Assembly (NCBI GenBank): GCA_913774725.1
Contig: CAJYIG010000325.1
Coordinates: 1 to 18,392 of the forward strand
Origin: an uncultured Curtobacterium sp.
Lineage (GTDB): Bacteria > Actinomycetota > Actinomycetes > Actinomycetales > Microbacteriaceae
Direction of reading: 5' to 3'
Length of the DNA stretch: 18,392 bases
Shown: positions 13,677-18,392 of the stretch, one piece after another
Position numbering within the stretch: the stretch's first letter is position 1
How the letters are laid out: each line of letters starts with the position of its first letter
The notes under the pieces: generated by a model
What the model saw: the letters and a program-made list of their open reading frames with translations, nothing else
Database searches by the model: none
What the model was told of the DNA's origin: nothing
Position numbers and translations under genes: made by a program

Positions 13677-14027
13677 TCAGCGTGCTCGAGGACTGATCCG
13701 GTCCCACGCGTCGCGCAGCGGCCCGGGAGGCAGCAGCGTGTCGACCTCGGCGACCAGGTCGGTCAGGGCCGCCAGGTGCTCGGGCAGGATCAGGTCCCAC
13801 GGCGGGGGTGCGACGCGCTCGAGCGACCGGAGCGTGGCGGTGTCGGGATCGGTGCCCCACCGCTCGGCGAGGGCGTGCACGAGGACGTCCTGCTCGAGGT
13901 GCAGCGCGCGGTACCGGTCGAGCAGGTGTCGGACACGGTCGGGGTCGGTCGCGCTCGTGAGCAGGTCGCCGAGCAGTGCCCGCTCGTCCCAGAGCCGGGC
14001 GGACAGGTCGGTGGCCTCGCCGTTCAC
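13677..14027 (-). CDS. Hypothetical helical protein coupled to NUDIX gene
   Basis: This 116-residue product starts at a GTG that overlaps the TGA of the NUDIX gene (GTGA, 14024-14027), implying translational coupling; a GTG at 14042 would also be in frame. The sequence is rich in Leu, Ala, Asp, Glu and Arg and looks almost entirely alpha-helical (LSARLWDERALLGDLLTSA, DRVRHLLDRYRALHLEQDVL), without signal peptide, membrane segment or cysteine. A PPPWDLILPEHL segment breaks the helices. I do not recognise the family. Its tight linkage suggests a partner or accessory of the NUDIX hydrolase, but this is inference. Confidence 0.6.
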   Translation of the reverse strand: MNGEATDLSARLWDERALLGDLLTSATDPDRVRHLLDRYRALHLEQDVLVHALAERWGTDPDTATLRSLERVAPPPWDLILPEHLAALTDLVAEVDTLLPPGPLRDAWDRISPRAR

Positions 14028-14458
14028 GGCCGTCGTGCCCACTCGAGGGCGATCGGCACGAGCATCCCGTGCCGGCGGTGGGGCAGCTCGGCGATCGGGA
14101 CCCACGCGGCCTCGTCGGTCGAACCGTCGGTCTCGTTGCGGAGCTCGCCGCCGGTGAGCGTCACCCGGAACACGACCTGCACGGCCTTCATCGGTCGTCC
14201 GGTGTCGTGCATCCGGCGTTCCTTCGGCACGATGTGGTGCCGGATGCCGAGGAGCGGACCGCACGACGCCTCGTACCCGGTCTCCTCACGGACCTCGCGG
14301 ACGACGGCCTGCTCGACGGTCTCGTCGAACTCGACGCCACCGCCAGGCAACGTCCACGTGCCGGCCTCGGGGACGCGCAGTCGGGCCAGGAGCACACGGT
14401 CGCCCTCGGTGATCACGCCGTAGGCGGCGAGCCGGGTGTCGTAGTCGGTGTACTCCAT
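14024..14458 (-). CDS. NUDIX hydrolase
   Basis: This 144-residue protein has a textbook NUDIX box: Gly40 and Glu46, then R54-E55-V-R-E58-E59-T-G61-Y62, matching Gx5Ex7REUxEExGU, where the REVREE glutamates bind the divalent metal. Family members cleave nucleoside diphosphates linked to another moiety (oxidised dNTPs, ADP-ribose, dinucleoside polyphosphates and others). The substrate is not indicated here. Around the box, AAYGVITEGDRVLLARL and TWTLPGGGVEF are typical strands. ATG 14458 was chosen because it directly precedes the conserved first strand, and a CAGGGT hexamer ends 6 nt upstream. The downstream orphan gene overlaps its stop codon. Confidence 0.92.
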   Translation of the reverse strand: MEYTDYDTRLAAYGVITEGDRVLLARLRVPEAGTWTLPGGGVEFDETVEQAVVREVREETGYEASCGPLLGIRHHIVPKERRMHDTGRPMKAVQVVFRVTLTGGELRNETDGSTDEAAWVPIAELPHRRHGMLVPIALEWARRP

Positions 14459-14731
14459 CCGCTGACCCTGCCAGGACCGGCTGGAGGGCACCCCCAGACG
14501 CGCCGCGCACTCCCGTCCGGTGCGGGGTCGGTACGGACGAGTGCGGGTCGGCGCGGGCCGGTGCGGTCCTCCGTACGGCCGACGGACCATCCGGGGCTGG
14601 CCGGTCGGACAGGCTCCACCCGTCGGGAGACCACCGCGCGTGCAGGATCGCTCAGGATCAGCCGGGAGAGCACCGGGGAAGCCCCTCCCGGTGCCGATCC
14701 GGACACCTCGGCTCGCTACGGTCGCTGGACG
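14459..14731. promoter_or_regulatory. Divergent intergenic region, NUDIX / esterase
   Basis: The gap between the two assigned start codons is 335 bp (14459-14793); its last part holds a possible short ORF listed separately. On the NUDIX side, CAGGGT (14465-14470, minus strand) ends 6 nt before the ATG. On the esterase side, TACGGT (14717-14722) precedes an ATG at 14732 by 9 nt. A hairpin GCACCGGG / CCCGGTGC (14670-14677, 14687-14694; 9-nt loop) lies just upstream of that hexamer and could be an operator. No conserved protein is visible in the remainder. Confidence 0.4.
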
Positions 14732-14797
14732 ATGCCGCTCCTGACCCGTCACCCGTCGGATGCCCGAGAGCGTCCCGACCGCCGGACCCGCCCGTGA
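14732..14797 (+). CDS. Possible 21-aa leader ORF coupled to esterase
   Basis: ATG at 14732 opens 21 codons (MPLLTRHPSDARER, ending RTRP; seven Arg and four Pro) that stop at TGA 14795-14797, overlapping the GTG of the esterase (GTGA, 14794-14797). A TACGGT hexamer ends 9 nt before this ATG, the same spacing as the HAD gene, predicting leaderless translation of the short ORF. The esterase GTG itself has no Shine-Dalgarno sequence within 20 nt, so re-initiation after the short ORF would explain how it is translated. No homology is known to me. Confidence 0.4.
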   Translation: MPLLTRHPSDARERPDRRTRP

Positions 14798-16095
14798 CCA
14801 CCCTGCCGCTCCTGTCCGCCCACGTGCTGCTGCCGCTCTACGCCCTGACCCTGCTCGCAGCCGTCCTCGTGCTCGCCGCCGTCCGACGGTCCTGGCGCTG
14901 GGCAGCCCTCGCGATCGTCGCGGGTGCGCTGGTCGGGACGTTCCTGTCCTGGTACCTCGGCGACGTCCTCGACGTGCTCGGGGTGCCGCCGACCTGGGTC
15001 GACCGGGTCTGGACCGGGGTGGTCTGCGCCCTGCTCGGGGTCGCGGTCGTAGGACTCGTGCGCGGTGGACGGGGGCGCCGGGGCCGACGGCTGACCCGGG
15101 TGGTCGCCGCGCTGCTGGTGCCCCTCGCCCTGATGTCCGGCGGGCTCGCGGTGAACCGGGACGCCGGGCTCTTCCCCACGATCGCCGATGCCCTGGGGCA
15201 GTCCCACGTCCCGCCCCTGCGCCTCCCGGACGACCCGGACGCGGGATCGGGCCCGATCGACGCCGCGGACTGGCGACCGCCGCACGACATGCCGTCCCAC
15301 GGCCGGTACGGGTCCGTACGGATCCCCGGGGACGCCTCGCACTTCCACGCCCGACCCGCGATCGTCTGGCTGCCCCCGGCCGCCCTCGTCGCGCACGCCC
15401 CTGCGCTCCCCGTGGTCGTGATGCTCTCCGGGCAGGGCCCCGGTGCGGCGCCGGCGAACATCATCGAGGCCGGTCGGATGGCGGCCCGGCTCGACGCGAT
15501 CGCCCGCCGTGACCACGGGCTCGCACCGATCGTCGTGATGCCGGACCAGCTCGCCCGGGCCTCGAACAACCCGATGTGCGTCGACGGCCCGCTCGGGAAC
15601 AGCGCCACCTACCTGACGAGCGACGTGCCGGCGTGGGTGCGGACGCACCTGCACGCCGCCACCCGCGCGGAGGACTGGGCGATCGCCGGGTTCTCGCAGG
15701 GAGGCACCTGCGCCCTGCAGCTCGGGGCCGGTCGACCGGACCGCTTCGGGTCGTGGATCGACGTCTCCGGGCAGATCGGGCCGATCCTGCAGGACCGCGA
15801 CGACACCATCTCGAGGGGTTTCCACGGTGATCGCACCGCGTACGAGGCGGCTCAGCCGCTCCGGGTGCTCGCCGAGGGCGCGCCCTACCGCGACTCCGCA
15901 GCCTTCGTCGCGGCCGGTGCGGACGACAGCCGGTACGGTCCGGTCGTCCCGGTGGTCGTGGCCGCCGCACGCGCCGCGGGCGTCCGGGTGACCGAGCGGA
16001 TCGTCGGGGACGGCGGACACGACTGGCACACCGCGGGCGTCGCCCTGGCCGAGGGCGTCGAGTGGTTCATGCAGCGCACCCACCTGACCCGGTGA
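14794..16095 (+). CDS. Membrane esterase, four TM helices plus hydrolase domain
   Basis: This 433-residue protein has four hydrophobic helices in the first 120 residues (about 4-28, 34-54, 68-88 and 98-117), followed by an extracytoplasmic putative-esterase domain (about 155-430). Likely catalytic residues are Ser301 in GFSQG, Asp378 in ADDSRYGP and His409 in GGHDW. Cys262 and Cys306 align with the cysteine pair of the paralogue at 1782-2867, at the same 44-residue spacing. The shared catalytic domain includes near-identical blocks (WLPPAALVA, GLAPIVV, NPMC-DGPLGNS-TYL, GFSQGGTCA-QLGAG). The GTG start lacks a Shine-Dalgarno sequence and overlaps the stop of a 21-codon ORF. The DUF4184 gene follows after 13 bp. 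The substrate is unknown; an envelope lipid or glycolipid ester is plausible. Confidence 0.87.
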   Translation: MTTLPLLSAHVLLPLYALTLLAAVLVLAAVRRSWRWAALAIVAGALVGTFLSWYLGDVLDVLGVPPTWVDRVWTGVVCALLGVAVVGLVRGGRGRRGRRLTRVVAALLVPLALMSGGLAVNRDAGLFPTIADALGQSHVPPLRLPDDPDAGSGPIDAADWRPPHDMPSHGRYGSVRIPGDASHFHARPAIVWLPPAALVAHAPALPVVVMLSGQGPGAAPANIIEAGRMAARLDAIARRDHGLAPIVVMPDQLARASNNPMCVDGPLGNSATYLTSDVPAWVRTHLHAATRAEDWAIAGFSQGGTCALQLGAGRPDRFGSWIDVSGQIGPILQDRDDTISRGFHGDRTAYEAAQPLRVLAEGAPYRDSAAFVAAGADDSRYGPVVPVVVAAARAAGVRVTERIVGDGGHDWHTAGVALAEGVEWFMQRTHLTR

Positions 16096-16108
16096 CGAGG
16101 ACCTGACC

Positions 16109-16849
16109 GTGCCCTTCACCGTCAGCCACGCGGTCGTCGCCCTGGCCGCGCGCCGGACACCCCTGCCGGTGGCCGCCGTCGCGGTCGGCGCCATGGCACC
16201 CGACGCCGTGCTGTTCGCACCGTTCCTGCCGCCCTACGAGGACGCACACTCGTGGTGGGGCATCCCGACCATCGACCTCGCCGTCTCCCTCGTCGTGCTC
16301 GCCACGTGGTGGTTCCTGGTGCGTCCGGCCTGGTCGCCGGTCGTCCCCGGACTGCGACGACGGCTTCCCCGCAGCTGGGGCCGTCCGCCGTCGCTCGGCG
16401 CGCGGGACGCACTGCCCGTCGTCGTCGGGTGCGTGCTCGGCAGCGTGACGCACGTGGTGTGGGACGGCTTCACGCACGAGCACGGCTTCGTGGTCCTGGC
16501 ATGGCCGGCGCTCCGCGACGCGACCGTCGGCGGGTACCCGCTGCCCTTCCTGCTGCAGGACGTGTCGAGCGTGCTCGGGCTGCTGGCCCTGCTCGTCGTC
16601 GGAGGCGTCTGGTGGCGACGGACCGACGCCCGGGAGGTCGAACCGCTGCGTCCCGCCGAGCGCGTCGTGCCGGTCGTCGCCGTCGGCGTGGTCGTCGTCC
16701 TGGCACTGGCCGTGGGTGTGCGGGCACTGCTGGGAGGCGCCGGGGTCGGGGGCACCGTCACCGCGCTGGCGTTCCGGGTGCCTGCGCTCGTCGCGGCCGC
16801 GCTGGTCATCGGCGCCGTCGCGCTGCTGGTCGCTCGCGTCAGGCGGTGA
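16109..16849 (+). CDS. DUF4184 family membrane protein
   Basis: This 246-residue protein begins with MPFTVSHAVVALAARR, the signature N-terminus of DUF4184, and continues with APDAVLFAPFLPPYEDAHSWWG, then a histidine-containing membrane segment GCVLGSVTHVVWDGFTHEHG. The spaced His and Asp residues (His7, Asp32, and the His/Asp cluster THVVWDGFTHEHG) recall membrane metal-dependent hydrolases such as YbcI/YdjM relatives, but no activity has been established for the family. About six or seven hydrophobic segments are visible. GTG at 16109 has GAGG (16097-16100) 8 nt upstream. It lies 13 bp after the esterase stop and is probably cotranscribed. Its last 11 bp overlap the tail of the convergent TetR gene. 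Confidence 0.88.
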   Translation: MPFTVSHAVVALAARRTPLPVAAVAVGAMAPDAVLFAPFLPPYEDAHSWWGIPTIDLAVSLVVLATWWFLVRPAWSPVVPGLRRRLPRSWGRPPSLGARDALPVVVGCVLGSVTHVVWDGFTHEHGFVVLAWPALRDATVGGYPLPFLLQDVSSVLGLLALLVVGGVWWRRTDAREVEPLRPAERVVPVVAVGVVVVLALAVGVRALLGGAGVGGTVTALAFRVPALVAAALVIGAVALLVARVRR

Positions 16850-17423
16850 CGGCGGCCGCTGCCCACCCGACCCGCATCCGCGCGACCGCCCGGTCCCACC
16901 CGGAGAGCAGGTCGGCGTCGTCGCGGAGCATCGCCTGCAGCTGGAGCCCCTCGAAGAGCGCGACGAGCTGCTCGGCGGCGTGCCGCGGTGCAGCGCCGCG
17001 GGGCTCCCGACCGGCGACGACGTCACGGACGAGGGCGAGGGTCACGTCCTCGAACAGCGTCGTGTACTGCTGCCGGAACCACCCCGACGCCGGGTGACCC
17101 GGGGTCGAGGTGGCGCTGAGCAGCGCGATGCGGACCCGGACGATCGCGGGGTGCTGCTGACCGCGGTCGAGCCGTGCCCGGAGGTACGCGACGGCACCCT
17201 CCTGCTCGGCCACCCCGCGGAGCGCGTCGCGGCCGGCCTTCGCCCACCGGTCGACGACGGCCACGACGAGCAGCTCCCACGACGGGAACACGCGGTGCAC
17301 GTCGGCCACCGTGACGTCGGCAGCCCGGGCGACGTCGTCCGGTCCGACCGCGTGGAAGTCACCGTCACGGAAGGCATCGGCGGCACCGGCGACGATGCGG
17401 GCGCGGAGGTCGGCGTCGGGCAT
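16839..17423 (-). CDS. TetR-family transcriptional regulator
   Basis: This 194-residue protein has an N-terminal TetR-like HTH at about residues 5-50 (LRARIVAGAADAFRDGDFHA, VGPDDVARAADVTVADVHRV, FPSWELLVVAVVDRW) and an all-helical C-terminal ligand domain with VRIALLSATSTPGHPAS and LVALFEGLQLQAML, typical of the family. ATG 17423 was chosen because the HTH starts at the normal distance and a CAGGAT hexamer ends 7 nt upstream. The frame stays open to 17513, but the extra residues lack family character. It is divergent from amiS across 161 bp, making the channel its most likely target. The 3' end overlaps the DUF4184 gene tail to tail by 11 bp. Confidence 0.85.
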   Translation of the reverse strand: MPDADLRARIVAGAADAFRDGDFHAVGPDDVARAADVTVADVHRVFPSWELLVVAVVDRWAKAGRDALRGVAEQEGAVAYLRARLDRGQQHPAIVRVRIALLSATSTPGHPASGWFRQQYTTLFEDVTLALVRDVVAGREPRGAAPRHAAEQLVALFEGLQLQAMLRDDADLLSGWDRAVARMRVGWAAAAVTA

Positions 17424-17430
17424 GTGGTCG

Positions 17431-17436
17431 ATCCTG
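17431..17436 (-). promoter_or_regulatory. -10-like hexamer CAGGAT of TetR gene
   Basis: CAGGAT on the minus strand ends 7 nt before the ATG at 17423, with no Shine-Dalgarno sequence in between. This is the same hexamer as at the kinase start and predicts a leaderless transcript. Confidence 0.4.
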
Positions 17437-17526
17437 CCGACCGTGCGGATCGCGCGCGACCTCCCGTCCGGGGGCGAGCGGCGTCGGGAGGGGCGGCGTG
17501 CGCTCGACGTCACGGATCGTCACCTC

Positions 17527-17539
17527 CGGACACAGTCCG
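17527..17539. promoter_or_regulatory. Candidate operator in tetR-amiS gap
   Basis: CGGAC-ACA-GTCCG is a perfect 5+5 inverted repeat with a 3-bp centre, about 45 bp before amiS. Just upstream, CGTCAC occurs twice at a 10-bp period (17508-17513, 17518-17523). Either could be the site of the divergent TetR regulator. Confidence 0.35.
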
Positions 17540-17571
17540 ACACAACCCTTCCGCAGCCGTCCCCTCGCTGC

Positions 17572-17577
17572 CACGGT
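17572..17577 (+). promoter_or_regulatory. -10-like hexamer CACGGT of amiS-type gene
   Basis: CACGGT ends 7 nt before the ATG at 17585 and differs only in its first base from the TACGGT at 14717. No Shine-Dalgarno sequence is present. Confidence 0.35.
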
Positions 17578-17584
17578 CATCGGC

Positions 17585-18223
17585 ATGGCGTACATCTGCT
17601 TGGTGCTCTCCGGAGCGGCACTGCTCATCAACGGGCTCACCCTGCTCGGTCGGGTCCCCGGCCGCGACAGCGGTGTGTTCAACGTCCTGATCGGCGGTGT
17701 GCAGCTCGTGCTGTGCACGGCCGTCGCGGTCACGGCCGACGGGTCCCTGCCCGTCCTCCTGTCGATCGCGGGGACGTTCCTGTTCGGCCTCACCTACCTG
17801 TACGTGGGGCTCGACGCACTCGCCGGACTCGGCTCGACCGGTCTCGGTTGGTTCTGCGGCCTGGTCGCCGCGATCGCGGTCGTGTTCGCGGTCGCGAACG
17901 TCACTGCCGACCCGGTCCTCGCCGTGCTGTGGGCGACCTGGGCCGGACTCTGGACGCTCTTCTTCCTCCTGCTCGCCCTGGGGCGTGACGTCGGCCGGTA
18001 CACCGCCTGGGCGCTCGTCCTCGCCAGCCAGACCACCACCACCGTGCCGGCGCTCCTCGGTCTCGCGGGACGCTGGCCGGCAGGGCCCGCCTGGACCGCC
18101 GGTGCCGCCCTCGTCGCGGTCGTCGTCTTCGTCGGCGCTGCCGTGCTCTCCCGACGCGGCGGGCGACGGGTACGGCCGGCCGCCGCCCAGCCCCCGGTCG
18201 TCGCCCCGACGGCTGCCGCCTGA
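17585..18223 (+). CDS. AmiS/UreI family small-amide or urea channel
   Basis: This 212-residue protein has six predicted membrane helices and the AmiS/UreI signature segments: MAYICLVLSGAALLINGLTLLG at the N-terminus, FGLTYLYVGLDAL, GLGWFCGLVAAIAV, and LWATWAGLWTLFFLLLALG. Family members are proton-gated urea channels (UreI of Helicobacter) or passive channels for short-chain amides (AmiS next to amidases), acting in the cytoplasmic membrane. Residues about 190-212 form a hydrophilic Arg/Pro/Ala tail. ATG 17585 begins the conserved first helix and lies 7 nt after a CACGGT hexamer. A TetR gene is divergent. The gene beginning 72 bp downstream may encode the enzyme that uses the imported compound. 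Urea versus amide specificity cannot be decided here. Confidence 0.9.
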   Translation: MAYICLVLSGAALLINGLTLLGRVPGRDSGVFNVLIGGVQLVLCTAVAVTADGSLPVLLSIAGTFLFGLTYLYVGLDALAGLGSTGLGWFCGLVAAIAVVFAVANVTADPVLAVLWATWAGLWTLFFLLLALGRDVGRYTAWALVLASQTTTTVPALLGLAGRWPAGPAWTAGAALVAVVVFVGAAVLSRRGGRRVRPAAAQPPVVAPTAAA

Positions 18224-18230
18224 CCAGCCA

Positions 18231-18258
18231 GCACCAGCACCAGCACCAGCACCAGCAC
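18231..18258. repeat. 6-bp tandem repeat (GCACCA), 4.7 copies
   Basis: Four perfect copies of GCACCA (18231-18254) plus four bases lie between the amiS-type stop and the next gene's ribosome binding site. Such short arrays are prone to slippage and could change the spacing between the two genes. Confidence 0.8.
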
Positions 18259-18295
18259 ACGGAACACCCGACTGCACACCGGAAGGCACGACCCC

Positions 18296-18392
18296 ATGAC
18301 CGACACGACCACCACCCGGCCCGACACCCGAGCCGCCGACGCCTCCGTCGACTACGAGACCCTGGCCGCACGCTTCCGGCCGATCTTCGACC
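18296..18392 (+). CDS. 5' end of gene, possibly acyl-CoA dehydrogenase-like
   Basis: Only the first 32 codons are present. The ATG at 18296 has GGAAGG (18281-18286) 9 nt upstream. The N-terminus is Thr/Asp/Arg-rich and then reads DYETLAARFRPIFD. That last segment resembles the first helix of acyl-CoA dehydrogenase-fold flavoproteins, including DszC/SfnB-like monooxygenases, but the fragment is too short for a firm call. The 72-bp distance to the amiS-type gene in the same direction suggests cotranscription. Confidence 0.5.
   Translation, partial: MTDTTTTRPDTRAADASVDYETLAARFRPIFD

Noticed and set aside
14749..16194. Minus-strand frame of about 480 codons opposite the second esterase
   Set aside because: It is antisense to the esterase with catalytic motifs and has no domain of its own.

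Overview
The window is very GC-rich, densely packed, dominated by GC-ending codons and rich in GTG starts. That composition, together with a NucS-type mismatch endonuclease, a DUF4184 membrane protein, an AmiS/UreI channel and several TetR, LacI and AraC regulators, points to an actinobacterium, most likely a member of the Microbacteriaceae resembling Curtobacterium. The taxonomic call is inference from gene content and style, not from a marker gene. No rRNA, tRNA, CRISPR array, transposase or integrase was recognised.

Layout. 1-548: 3' end of a polysaccharide flippase. 592-1728: an Orc1/Cdc6-like AAA ATPase behind an AT-rich 26-bp perfect inverted repeat, the stretch that looks most like an acquired gene. 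1782-2867 (-): secreted or membrane-anchored esterase, downstream of a LacI regulator (2963-4117, -). The LacI gene is divergent from an MFS transporter (4229-5587), with a perfect 24-bp palindrome between them. 5597-6292: nucS. 6293-6518: a repeat-rich intergenic stretch (octamer tandem repeat, large hairpin, further palindromes). 6519-8442: HAD phosphatase and CynX-type MFS transporter in one operon. 8518-9564 (-): two very small overlapping genes followed by a TetR regulator. 9843-11776: two tandem AraC regulators. 12035-13599 (-): YggC-like P-loop kinase followed by an NmrA-like SDR. 13677-14458 (-): NUDIX hydrolase with an overlapping orphan gene. 14794-16849: four-helix membrane esterase (paralogue of the first) and a DUF4184 protein. 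16839-17423 (-): TetR. 17585-18223: AmiS/UreI channel, then the start of a gene cut by the window edge.

The genes look like ordinary accessory metabolism, transport and regulation rather than one large system. Recurring themes are: (i) many starts carry a TANNNT or CANNNT hexamer 6-9 nt upstream and no Shine-Dalgarno sequence, the signature of leaderless mRNAs; (ii) regulators sit divergent from or beside their probable targets; (iii) several intergenic gaps hold short-period (6, 8 and 19 bp) tandem repeats; (iv) there are two diverged copies of one exported esterase family with an invariant cysteine pair. The best candidates for undescribed biology are the 71-aa/57-aa micro-operon at 9179-9564, the palindrome-controlled ATPase at 551-1728, and a short ORF stop/start-coupled to the second esterase at 14732-14797.
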